Assembly (NCBI RefSeq): GCF_008086615.1
Contig: NZ_RXYB01000007.1
Coordinates: 1 to 64,000, forward strand
Source of the DNA: Acetobacterium tundrae
GTDB taxonomy: Bacteria > Bacillota > Clostridia > Eubacteriales > Eubacteriaceae
Direction of reading: 5' to 3'
DNA length: 64,000 nt
The translations under genes were made by a program, and so were the position numbers. Positions 25,744 through 34,665 of the stretch are shown one piece after another (the first letter of the stretch is position 1; each line of letters begins with the position of its first letter). Under the pieces are notes generated by a model that was not told the origin of the DNA, made no database searches, and saw only the letters and a list, made by a program, of their open reading frames with translations.

Positions 25744-27211
25744 AAAAGAGATCACCCGAGAGTCCATTATTGGTCTTGGAGAAAACTCATTTAAAAAGAA
25801 TTATTATTCTGAACTTCAAACTAAATTATTGGATCTGGAACGGGTTAACAGCCGCAGTAGGGCATTAATTGCCACCATTCCGGATATTTTATTAATCGGC
25901 GATGAAAACGGTCACATTGCTCCATTTGGTTCTTCTTTAAATTGCGCCTCCAATGTTACTTTAGAAATCATGCGAAACCAAACCATTATGGATGATTTGA
26001 AACAGGTGATCCAATCGGTTGTGGCTAGCAAAGTTTTAAGCGCCTATTATTTTACGATGCCTTTAAATGAGCAACTTCACTACTTTGAGGTTCGTATTCA
26101 AATTTCAGAATTTGATGAAGTATTGATCATGATTCGTGACATGACTGAACGGGTAACGCTGGAAAACAGATTGCGAGATTTAGCCGAAAAGGATGCTCTA
26201 ACGCACATTGCCAACCGACATTTTTTTGAAGCAGCACTTGAAGAAATAGACCATCAGGACATTAAAAATCTGATCATTATTCTCCTCGATATTGATGGTT
26301 TAAAATTTGTCAACGATACTCTTGGGCACTTAGCAGGGGATCAGGTAATTATTACAACAAGCCAATTTATCAATCAGTATTTTCAACGATTTGGCATTGT
26401 ATCACGAGTCGGCGGCGATGAATTTGGTGTTATTGTACGAAATCAATTGCCTGAAACCATCGAGATGGCTTTAGAAAATTTGAAAATCGCATTAAATGCC
26501 TTTAACGAATCCAGTGATTCGGCGTTTAAGATATCTCTTTCTTATGGATACGCTTACCATGCCTCCGGCTGTATCAATTCTGATTTTCTTTTTCAAGAAG
26601 CTGACAATAACATGTACCAAAATAAATTGCTTAAAGAGTCCAGTATTCGCAACAGTTTAGTAAAAACACTCATGAAAACTTTGGCCGCCAAAGATTACAT
26701 CACCGAGGGTCATACCAATCGGATGCATGCTTTATCAACCATTATTGCTCAACACCTTCATTTACATCAAAATATTATGGACCGCATCCAGTTATTAACA
26801 AAGTTTCATGATATCGGAAAAGTTGGTATTCCAGATAGCATTCTTAAAAAGCCATCCGGTTTAACGCCTGATGAATGGAAAGTAATGAAAAGCCATTCTA
26901 TTATCGGAGAGCGGATTGCCAATGAATCCTCAGATTTAAAAGAGATCTCCCATTTAATCCTCAAACATCATGAGAGATGGGATGGATCCGGCTATCCGCT
27001 AGGCATATCCGGAGATAAAATTCCTATTGAATGCCGTATTCTGGCAATTGTTGACTCTTTTGATGCCATGACAAATGATCGACCTTACCGTCCGGCGCTA
27101 TCCATTGATACTGCAATTAATGAAATTATTAATTGTTCCGGAACCCAGTATGATCCGAATTTAGTTGAAATATTCATCAAGGTGTTCGACAAATATATAA
27201 AGTCTCAATAA
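25715..27211 (+). CDS. PAS-GGDEF-HD-GYP cyclic-di-GMP protein, cotranscribed with the alcohol dehydrogenase
   Basis: A 498-residue soluble protein. A PAS-like segment (about 45-140) precedes GGDEF (RVGGDEF; no RxxD inhibitory site) and HD-GYP (HDIGKVGIP, HHERWDGSGYP). The ATG lies inside the 3' end of the alcohol dehydrogenase gene, with GAGGTG ten bases before, so the two are translationally coupled. That is unusual for a signalling gene and hints that the alcohol metabolism and c-di-GMP levels are tied. Confidence 0.92.
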   Translation: MNEYYIPKNKKEITRESIIGLGENSFKKNYYSELQTKLLDLERVNSRSRALIATIPDILLIGDENGHIAPFGSSLNCASNVTLEIMRNQTIMDDLKQVIQSVVASKVLSAYYFTMPLNEQLHYFEVRIQISEFDEVLIMIRDMTERVTLENRLRDLAEKDALTHIANRHFFEAALEEIDHQDIKNLIIILLDIDGLKFVNDTLGHLAGDQVIITTSQFINQYFQRFGIVSRVGGDEFGVIVRNQLPETIEMALENLKIALNAFNESSDSAFKISLSYGYAYHASGCINSDFLFQEADNNMYQNKLLKESSIRNSLVKTLMKTLAAKDYITEGHTNRMHALSTIIAQHLHLHQNIMDRIQLLTKFHDIGKVGIPDSILKKPSGLTPDEWKVMKSHSIIGERIANESSDLKEISHLILKHHERWDGSGYPLGISGDKIPIECRILAIVDSFDAMTNDRPYRPALSIDTAINEIINCSGTQYDPNLVEIFIKVFDKYIKSQ

Positions 27212-27234
27212 ATGCTCAGTTTTATTGAGACTTT
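27199..27234 (+). terminator. Hairpin overlapping the stop codon of the GGDEF-HD-GYP gene
   Basis: A perfect 14-bp stem (27199-27212 and 27221-27234) has an 8-base loop that follows the TAA at 27209-27211. The U run after it is short (UUU then AGUU), so termination may be partial. It faces the convergent gene ending at 27290. Confidence 0.65.
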
Positions 27235-27289
27235 AGTTAAATCAGTTCATTCTTTAATCTGATCCGAGCTTGATGCAAAAGCAGATTTA

Positions 27290-29149
27290 TCATCTTTCTT
27301 CCACAAATTCTCTTTCCAATGCCTCCACGATCTCCGGATCATAGTGGGTGCCAACATTTCTTTTTATTTCTTCTATTGCTTCTTTTTGGCTAATTACTTT
27401 TCGATACGATCGATTGCTTGTCATGTCATCAAACCGTTCCCCGACTGCAATAATTCGCGACAATTTTGGTGTCTCTCTTCCTTTTAATCCTTGTGGATAG
27501 CCGCTTCCATCCCATCTTTCATGATGCCCTAAGACGATATTTGCCAAATCAACCGTGTGATCAAAGGCATTCAAAATCCGATAACCCACAACCGGGTGTA
27601 ATTGCATTTCTTTCCAGGTATTATCTACCACATATTCATTCTTAGAAGCAATCTCTTTATCAAGGGCAACTTTACCAATATCATGTAAATATGCCGCTTT
27701 TGAAACCTTGATAACCTCTTCATCGGAAAGATTCATTTTTCTCGCAATTTTTTGGCATATTTCGCTTGTTTTTCTAGCATGTCTAGCCTCAGATGGAAAT
27801 TCTTCATAAAGTGTTTCTAAAATCATATTGAAAGAATCTTCTTTGTTTTGGCCCCGATCCAAAGTTTTTTTCATATACATATTTTCTTCTGCTTTTTCTA
27901 GAATATTGGCAATATTCTCCTCCGCCTGATACTTTGTTGCATATCCCATTGATACATTTCCTTGAACGGCTTTTATTTTTTCTTTGCTAAAATCATCTTT
28001 AATCCGATTTGAAATTCTTTCAGCATCTTTCTTTTGAGTTTGAGGAAGTAAAATGGCAAACTCATCGCCTCCCCAACGAGCAATAATATCATCGGCCCGG
28101 CACACCTTTTTGAATATCTCTGATACTTTTCTCAATAATTCATCACCGGCTTCATGTCCAAAAATATCATTTGTTAATTTTAATCCATCAACATCGCCAA
28201 TAATCACTGAAATCGGAAGATTCCTTTCGGTATCCAATCGGATCAGTTCTTCCTCAAAAAATCGACGATTGTATAAACCTGTCAGTGAATCATGAAAACT
28301 ATTGAATTCCAGTTCTTCTCTTTTTTCTGTTTTTTCAGTTACATCTCTGAATACCACCACCGCACCGCCAACATTTCCTTCATCATCGCTAATTGGTGCG
28401 ACACTGTCTTCCAAATGGTATTTTTCGCCATTTCTAGCAACCAACATAACCTGACTATCTAATTCTTTCATCGAATTAGTATTAAAAACGGCCTTAATCG
28501 GATCAATAATAATCCCCTCTTTTTTTTCGTGAATTAAAACAAAAACCTCTTTATAATGCTTGCCTACTGCCTCTTCTGCACTCCATCCCGTCATTTTCTC
28601 GGCGGTGCTGTTTAACATTTCAATGATTCCTTTTCGATCGACCACCATTACCCCATCACCAATTGAAAGCAAGGTTTTTAAATATTTTTCTCTGTTTCTT
28701 TCCGAAACACTTCGGATATATGTACCAACTCCAAAGTTTCCATTCAATAAATCGACTGGAAATTTAGTCGATTTATATACATTTCCCTGCCATAACATTT
28801 CATCTGTCACAAATGTTTTCGTCTCCAGTACTTTCCGATCAGTTTTTCGTTCTTTGGTGGCCGTCTTCTCATCAAGTATCTCAAAATCATCCAAGCCAAT
28901 AATTTTTCCCGAACTGATTCCATAAAATTTTTCCATCGCACCATTTATGAAAATATAACTTAATTCTTCATCTTTTAAGCAAACGGGGATTTCTTCTGAT
29001 TCAATGAAGGTTTGAACCAACTCATTAAATCGTCGGATCTCTCGGCCCTTTTTTCTTTTTATTCTTTTTTTCATACCCCAAAAAACAAAAATGCCTAATA
29101 GAAACACGCTGCTAATGATGATGATGATTTGCAATATTGATATCTTCAT
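27290..29149 (-). CDS. Membrane-anchored PAS-PAS-GGDEF-HD-GYP protein
   Basis: A 619-residue protein with one N-terminal membrane helix (about 5-25) followed by a basic stretch (KKRIKRKKGR). Two PAS domains follow (about 40-150 and 155-275), then GGDEF (RWGGDEF with an RxxD site RADD) and HD-GYP (HDIGKVALD, HHERWDGSGYP). It should both make and hydrolyse c-di-GMP. It stands alone, convergent with the preceding GGDEF-HD-GYP gene. Confidence 0.92.
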   Translation of the reverse strand: MKISILQIIIIISSVFLLGIFVFWGMKKRIKRKKGREIRRFNELVQTFIESEEIPVCLKDEELSYIFINGAMEKFYGISSGKIIGLDDFEILDEKTATKERKTDRKVLETKTFVTDEMLWQGNVYKSTKFPVDLLNGNFGVGTYIRSVSERNREKYLKTLLSIGDGVMVVDRKGIIEMLNSTAEKMTGWSAEEAVGKHYKEVFVLIHEKKEGIIIDPIKAVFNTNSMKELDSQVMLVARNGEKYHLEDSVAPISDDEGNVGGAVVVFRDVTEKTEKREELEFNSFHDSLTGLYNRRFFEEELIRLDTERNLPISVIIGDVDGLKLTNDIFGHEAGDELLRKVSEIFKKVCRADDIIARWGGDEFAILLPQTQKKDAERISNRIKDDFSKEKIKAVQGNVSMGYATKYQAEENIANILEKAEENMYMKKTLDRGQNKEDSFNMILETLYEEFPSEARHARKTSEICQKIARKMNLSDEEVIKVSKAAYLHDIGKVALDKEIASKNEYVVDNTWKEMQLHPVVGYRILNAFDHTVDLANIVLGHHERWDGSGYPQGLKGRETPKLSRIIAVGERFDDMTSNRSYRKVISQKEAIEEIKRNVGTHYDPEIVEALEREFVEER

Positions 29150-29291
29150 TGATTATACTTTCTCCAATCATTAGCTTCAAATTTAAATTTTATCTGACGT
29201 TGTCATTAACTAGCCCATTATTAATGCACAATATTTATTATATTATAAACATTTTGCTTAAAATTGTACACAATTCAAACGATAATATTAT

Positions 29292-31910
29292 TCACTCTCC
29301 AAATTTGTGAAAAAACCAAGTTTTAACTAGTTGGGTCAAGACGATATATCCCATTAAAATAAATAACAGCAACAGCCAGTAAAGCGGCGGTAATGACACA
29401 AACCCCAGTGTTTGAGCGAGTGGCGAAACCGTCAGCCAGGCCGCCGCTAAAGCAATGAGAATTGATGAAATAAGCAGAGGCCAGCTTGCGCGGCTTTGAA
29501 GAAATGGTATTTTATTGGTCCGAATGACATGAATAATCAGCGTCTGAGTAAAAACAGATTCAACAAACCAACCGGTATGAAACAAGGCCGGATTATCCCA
29601 GCAGTTAAATACATTAATCATCATGAAAAATGTCAGATAATCGAAAATCGAACTGATCGGTCCAATACATAAAATGAATTTTTGGATTTCTCCGATTCGC
29701 CATTGACGGGGTTTCTTCATCCATTCCGGATCAACCTGATCGGTGGGGATGGTTGTCTGGGAAAAGTCATATAACAAATTATTAGTCAGTACCTGTATTG
29801 GCAGCATCGGCAGGAATGGTAAAAATGCACTGGCTCCGACTACGCTGAACATATTACCAAAATTGGAACTGGCAGCCATTCGGATGTATTTAACGATGTT
29901 TCCGAATACCCGTCTGCCTTCTTTAACCCCTTGTTCCAGCACCAAAAGATTATTATCCAACAAAATGATGTCTGAGGATTCCTTGGCAATATCGACCGCA
30001 TCATCCACAGAAATTCCAACATCGGCCGCCTTTAAAGCTGGAGCATCGTTGATTCCATCTCCCATAAATCCGACAACATGGCCATTTTTCTGCAAAGCAT
30101 GGATAATCTCCTCTTTATGATTTGGCGAGAGTTTTGCAAAGATGACGGTTTCATTGACTGCTTCAGCAAGTTCCGCTTCATTCATTTTTTCAATTTGAGA
30201 ACCGATCAAAATCTTATCAGTGGCAAGCCCTACTTCCCTGCAGATATAGGCAGTCGTAACCTCATTGTCACCGGTTAGAATCTTAACTCCCACATTCAAA
30301 TCCTTTAAACGTTTCAATGCGTCTGGCACAGAGTTTTTCGGCGGATCAAGGAAAGATAAGAATCCCAGCAGCACAAGCTCCGATTCATCTTTAATTTCAT
30401 AAACCGGCTGATCCGAAGCATTCGGAATTTCCTTGTATGCCAGCGCAATAGCAAGAAATCCCTGCGCATTTAACTCGCCAACGACCTTCTCTGCGTTTTC
30501 TTCATATTCGGGAAGCATCGGAAAAATGTTTCCATGGATTTCCACACGGTTGCAACAATCAATAATTTTGTCCACCGAACCTTTGCAGATCAATATATTC
30601 AAACCAGTTTCGTCTTTAACAATAACCGACATCCGTTTTCGGGTAAAATCAAAAGGGATCTCATCGATCTTGTTATACTTTTCATCGGCTTGTAAAAACT
30701 CTTCCAATTCACCATGATCGAGAATCGCTTCATCCATGAGATTTTTCAATCCGGTATGATGATAACTATTCAGATACCCATAATGCAGGACCCTGGAGCT
30801 TGGTTCTCCCTGTACATTGACGTGCTTTTCAAGAATTATTTTCCCCTCTGTGATGGTTCCGGTTTTATCGGTGCATAACAAGTCCATGGCACCAAAATTT
30901 TGAATTGAATTCAAGCGCTTGACAATCACCTTTTTGCGGGACATCATCATTGCTCCCTTTGAAAGATTGACCGATACAATCATCGGCATCATCTCAGGGG
31001 TTAATCCGACTGCGACTGCCATTGCAAAAAGAAAGGCTTCCAGCCAGTTCTGCTTGCTGATACCATTAATCAGAAATACCACAGGTACCATAACCCCAAT
31101 AAAACGAATCATCAGCCAGGTAAATCCATTGATCCCTTTATCAAAACTCGTTAACTCCTGTTCCTCTGTAATACTGGCGGCCAAAGAGCCAAAGTATGTT
31201 TTATCACCGGTATGAATCACCACTGCCAAAGCCGTTCCGCTCACAACATTTGAACCTAAGAAGCATAAATTCTCAACTTCTAGAGGATTACGCTGGTCTT
31301 TTGACACTGGTTTTGACTGTTTTTCGATTGGCATCGCTTCTCCCGTAAGTGCTGACTGATTGAGAAATAAGTCCTTAGCTGATAGAATGCGAATATCACC
31401 GGGGGTCATATCCCCCGCCGATAAACGAATGATATCTCCGGGAACCAACATCTTCAGTGGTATTTCTTTTTCTTCTCCATCCCGGATCACAGTTGCTTCG
31501 CTGCTGACCATTTCTTTAAGTTTTTCCGCGGTATTATCAGCACGCATTTCCTGAAAAAAGCGAAGAACAACGCCTAAAATTACCATTGCAAAAATAACTA
31601 AGGTCGCCCGTACATCTCCGGTCAGATATGAGATCACAGCCAAAACGGAAAGCAGAATAACTAAGGGATTTTTTAAATTATTGAAAAAATGCAGCAGCAC
31701 CGATTTCTTTTTTTTTCGAGCAATCTCATTGAATCCGTATTGTTTTATTCTCAAATTGGCTTCATCCTCTTGAAGGCCTTTTAATTGCGTATCAAGTTGC
31801 CTCAAGACATCATCGTTTTCTGCTGTTGCCATTTTTAATAACTCATCTGAGAAAGTCATATTTTTTTCTTTGGAAAGACTTTCTTTATGGTCATTTTTTT
31901 TATTTTCCAT
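29292..31910 (-). CDS. mgtA: Magnesium-transporting P-type ATPase
   Basis: An 872-residue P-type ATPase of the MgtA/MgtB type (P3B). The phosphorylation site is CTDKTGTIT, the dephosphorylation region SALTGEAMP, and the hinge GDGINDAPAL. About ten membrane helices are present, four of them after the hinge. It imports Mg2+ at low external magnesium. GGAGG precedes the ATG at 31910. A leader of about 210 bases with a strong terminator hairpin lies in front of it, suggesting attenuation. Calcium or other cations cannot be fully excluded. Confidence 0.9.
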   Translation of the reverse strand: MENKKNDHKESLSKEKNMTFSDELLKMATAENDDVLRQLDTQLKGLQEDEANLRIKQYGFNEIARKKKKSVLLHFFNNLKNPLVILLSVLAVISYLTGDVRATLVIFAMVILGVVLRFFQEMRADNTAEKLKEMVSSEATVIRDGEEKEIPLKMLVPGDIIRLSAGDMTPGDIRILSAKDLFLNQSALTGEAMPIEKQSKPVSKDQRNPLEVENLCFLGSNVVSGTALAVVIHTGDKTYFGSLAASITEEQELTSFDKGINGFTWLMIRFIGVMVPVVFLINGISKQNWLEAFLFAMAVAVGLTPEMMPMIVSVNLSKGAMMMSRKKVIVKRLNSIQNFGAMDLLCTDKTGTITEGKIILEKHVNVQGEPSSRVLHYGYLNSYHHTGLKNLMDEAILDHGELEEFLQADEKYNKIDEIPFDFTRKRMSVIVKDETGLNILICKGSVDKIIDCCNRVEIHGNIFPMLPEYEENAEKVVGELNAQGFLAIALAYKEIPNASDQPVYEIKDESELVLLGFLSFLDPPKNSVPDALKRLKDLNVGVKILTGDNEVTTAYICREVGLATDKILIGSQIEKMNEAELAEAVNETVIFAKLSPNHKEEIIHALQKNGHVVGFMGDGINDAPALKAADVGISVDDAVDIAKESSDIILLDNNLLVLEQGVKEGRRVFGNIVKYIRMAASSNFGNMFSVVGASAFLPFLPMLPIQVLTNNLLYDFSQTTIPTDQVDPEWMKKPRQWRIGEIQKFILCIGPISSIFDYLTFFMMINVFNCWDNPALFHTGWFVESVFTQTLIIHVIRTNKIPFLQSRASWPLLISSILIALAAAWLTVSPLAQTLGFVSLPPLYWLLLLFILMGYIVLTQLVKTWFFHKFGE

Positions 31911-32122
31911 TGATCTAAATACCTCCAGTCCATTTTAGCATGCAATTTTATATTTGTATTACCCTTATTCCTCAAAAGCAATCAACTGGTACAAAAAAGA
32001 AAAACAGGCGCCGCTATTAAAACGGCACCTGTTTTTCTTTTTATATTTATTGATTTAGCTTAACACTTGTGATATCATTAAATTTATACGCACAAATAAT
32101 ATATTCTGATAAATTACAAGCG
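31911..32122 (-). promoter_or_regulatory. Attenuator-like mRNA leader of mgtA
   Basis: The region between the promoter and the mgtA start holds an intrinsic terminator hairpin (31999-32013 with 32023-32037, 14 of 15 pairs) with a U6-containing tail toward mgtA. Upstream, CGCTTGT and ACAAGTG can form a 7-bp stem enclosing an AATTTAT/ATAAATT stem. I do not recognise the Mg2+ M-box consensus or any other named riboswitch. Since no minus-strand gene lies upstream, premature termination control of mgtA is the simplest reading. Confidence 0.55.
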
Positions 32123-32123
32123 T

Positions 32124-32152
32124 ATCATATCACATAAAAAATGCATTGTCAA
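32124..32152 (-). promoter_or_regulatory. mgtA promoter
   Basis: A consensus TTGACA -35 (32147-32152) and TATGAT -10 (32124-32129) are 17 bases apart on the minus strand. The start of transcription would be near 32117, leaving a leader of about 205 bases. Confidence 0.75.
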
Positions 32153-32205
32153 TAAAAAATACGTCTTTTATGTCTATCAAATATTTTACAAATGAGGTAA
32201 CCAAC

Positions 32206-32715
32206 ATGTCATTTAATCTAATGCTTTTTGATAATGCGCTTGTCCAAAAGCAAGCCGTTTCAGAAATAATGCTGTGTAACGAAATAATCGATCAATATTC
32301 ACTGGCACTAACCGAAGCATCCGCTCTTGAACTTGTTGAAACGCGTTCCTATTCCCTCGAAAATTTGGGAAGGATTGAATTTGGTGGCGGAATCATCGGA
32401 AAAATAATTATCGTATTTTGCGACTCTCCCTATCTTTCGCAAGATAATTTTGAAGGAATTCTGCACGAACTTATTGAAATATTTTATTACTATAAAAATG
32501 AAACTCTTGATTTAATGAGTGACGATGACCTAATCAACTATATGAAAATGTATTTTGATGGTGTTTGTCACGGCTCCCTGGACCAACTTAAATTCAGTGA
32601 GCTTGATAGAATGGCACGAAATGTCAGGTTTGGCTACAACCCAGATTATAATGAGCTGGAAGAAGCAATCAAAAGAGAAATGGAAGCGGAGGAGAAAGAA
32701 GAAAACAATGAATAG
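32206..32715 (+). CDS. Unknown protein, DUF6323-like
   Basis: A 169-residue acidic soluble protein. I use ATG 32206, preceded by GAGGT; the frame is open to 32146. It resembles DUF6323 proteins of Clostridia from memory. It has a conserved-looking segment YSLENLGRIEFGGGIIGKII and a helical C terminus ending in acidic residues. No catalytic motif is seen. It overlaps the next gene by eight bases (ATGAATAG), so the two products are made together. Confidence 0.75.
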   Translation: MSFNLMLFDNALVQKQAVSEIMLCNEIIDQYSLALTEASALELVETRSYSLENLGRIEFGGGIIGKIIIVFCDSPYLSQDNFEGILHELIEIFYYYKNETLDLMSDDDLINYMKMYFDGVCHGSLDQLKFSELDRMARNVRFGYNPDYNELEEAIKREMEAEEKEENNE

Positions 32716-34069
32716 TATCGATAAACACTCAAAAATTGATGAACAGAAGCTTAGTAAGGAATTTTTTTTTCAATCACTTTTACAAGAGGCTTATATCCAG
32801 GGTGAACTGAGCCAATTAGAATCTGAACGCATCCAGGGAGAATGTCTTAAACTCTTATCCGAAAGTACTGAACGGTATACAAAAGGGCAAAGCAGCTCGG
32901 TAAGTGTGGAAATTGCCCAAAATATTATGGCTTCCAACTTATACACCATCAGTATTTATCTAAAGTCATTGCCTAATGTTTCAACAGCTATTTATCACAT
33001 CATTCATGAACCCATTGAAAAGCTCTACGAATATGGCTACAAAATCATTATCCGAAAACTGAATGTTGCAAAGTATTTTTTTCATCAAATTGATAAAACC
33101 AAAATTTCAACTCAAAACCACACTTATAATGCAACCATTGAGACGGGACTTAAACCCTTTTTTGAACAATATAACGTAAACTTTGGTACCCATGAAATCC
33201 CCGGTTCAATTGATTATCAGCTCATCCATCCCGTCACTGACTTAGCCGGTGTGGAATACATCATTCAATATTTGGAAAATTTATACTATGAAAATTTATT
33301 TTGCCAAAAATTTGATGCCGACATCATTCACGAAGTCATGTGCGGTTATGATGAAAATTACAAAGACTTACTTGAGAATCTTTGCGAACAGGTTCTTCAA
33401 AATGCTTTGGGATGTATATTCCTAAAGAAACCGGTTCAATCTCTAGACTTAAATCTTTTGGATATTCAAAAGATAGAAAATGAGCTACAAGGGAAAAAAC
33501 AGCCGTTTATTTTTGATCAATTACTGGCAGCAACAAATGAAATGTTTGAAGACTTGGAGATTTCAAACACCTCAGTGGAGCACTATCTTCTTTCAAACTT
33601 GCCTAAAATAGCATTAAAGATTTGCACCGCACTTGAAACAAGTTCCATCGAGAAAGTTTTTGTTCCGCGTTTCAATCCTCATTCGAAAACCATTGTCAAA
33701 TACTACATGGGCGTTAAGATGGATGATAAAACCTATCGGGATATTGTCAGTGAATTGCTTTCCTGCCGATATTTTGAAGATAAACTACAGATTATAAAAG
33801 AGTATATTAAAACACTTGCCGATATGGAAGATATTATCATAGCTGGTCAATTTTCCGCAGCTGAAGCATCCACCGTGTTTGATTTGCTAGACGATATTGA
33901 GGTAGCGGCTTTAATTAAGCACAATCCCATCAACCAGGAAGTAAATGTCGTTGAATATTCAGAAGCAGAAGTTTTGATGCAGAAAAATTTAAAGCTGTAT
34001 TTAGAAACCATACCAACCGAGCGACTCGCTAATATTCATAAAACGATGGCCACCATTGAAGTGATCTAA
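32708..34069 (+). CDS. Unknown protein, DUF6179-like
   Basis: A 453-residue soluble, mainly helical protein that resembles the DUF6179 family, which I recall as co-occurring with DUF6323. ATG 32708 is preceded by GGAGGAG; the open frame running upstream to 32555 is a shadow of the preceding gene. No metal-binding or nucleotide motif is evident. It ends 48 bases before a strong terminator. The two-gene layout with overlapping reading frames suggests a complex of the two proteins; function unknown. Confidence 0.78.
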   Translation: MNSIDKHSKIDEQKLSKEFFFQSLLQEAYIQGELSQLESERIQGECLKLLSESTERYTKGQSSSVSVEIAQNIMASNLYTISIYLKSLPNVSTAIYHIIHEPIEKLYEYGYKIIIRKLNVAKYFFHQIDKTKISTQNHTYNATIETGLKPFFEQYNVNFGTHEIPGSIDYQLIHPVTDLAGVEYIIQYLENLYYENLFCQKFDADIIHEVMCGYDENYKDLLENLCEQVLQNALGCIFLKKPVQSLDLNLLDIQKIENELQGKKQPFIFDQLLAATNEMFEDLEISNTSVEHYLLSNLPKIALKICTALETSSIEKVFVPRFNPHSKTIVKYYMGVKMDDKTYRDIVSELLSCRYFEDKLQIIKEYIKTLADMEDIIIAGQFSAAEASTVFDLLDDIEVAALIKHNPINQEVNVVEYSEAEVLMQKNLKLYLETIPTERLANIHKTMATIEVI

Positions 34070-34116
34070 AGCTACTAGAACCGAAGGTCAATTTCTATAG
34101 GGTCATTGTTTCTAAC

Positions 34117-34158
34117 AAAAGCCAAGCCAGAGTAAATCCTTTTACTCTGGCTTGGCTT
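34117..34158. terminator. Bidirectional terminator between convergent operons
   Basis: A perfect 18-bp stem (34119-34136 and 34141-34158) has a four-base loop. It lies between the DUF6179-like gene (plus) and the polyamine operon end (minus), with a U4 on the minus side and UUUACUUU on the plus side. Confidence 0.88.
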
Positions 34159-34228
34159 GGTTTACTTTCTCTTGCCCTTGTTAATAACAATTGCTCAACA
34201 TCCATCGTTTATCAGCAATCGGGGAGCC

Positions 34229-34621
34229 CTATCGAGGTCTTTTAATATATCCCGTTCCGTTAAATCGGGCAATGATTTCATCCGTTTCATCAAAAATATC
34301 CACAGTATAATTACAAATACTTCTGGTCGAAGAGATCTCTTTGGCTTTTGCAAACAGCCACTTGCCTTGCGGTGATTTAAAATATGATATGCTTGCATTG
34401 ATTCCCACAGTAACCAGTCCTTTTGTATTTGAGGCTGCTGCAAATGCATAATCTGCCAGTGTGAAAATCACCCCGCCCTGAACAATATTTACGCCGTTAA
34501 GATGTACTTCTTTGATTTCCATTTTCACTTCTGCATATCCATGATCAACTTTTACCAGTTTTATTCCCAGCGAATTGGCGAAACGATCATTTTCTATTGT
34601 CTTAATCATATCTTTATCCAT
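34229..34621 (-). CDS. PaaI-type hotdog thioesterase
   Basis: A 130-residue hotdog-fold protein. The segment NIVQGGVIFTLADYAFAAASN contains the catalytic Asp of PaaI-type acyl-CoA thioesterases. It is the last gene of the polyamine unit, 44 bases after nspC. Substrate unknown; it may remove acyl or aryl CoA esters. A link to polyamines is suggested only by position. Confidence 0.87.
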   Translation of the reverse strand: MDKDMIKTIENDRFANSLGIKLVKVDHGYAEVKMEIKEVHLNGVNIVQGGVIFTLADYAFAAASNTKGLVTVGINASISYFKSPQGKWLFAKAKEISSTRSICNYTVDIFDETDEIIARFNGTGYIKRPR

Positions 34622-34665
34622 ACCCAGCTCCTTTTTCGCTTACTAAACAGCCAACCGGTTATCCA

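Noticed and set aside
31911-32122. Mg2+ M-box riboswitch
   Set aside because: The leader position fits, but I do not recognise the M-box conserved sequence; kept only as an unclassified leader.
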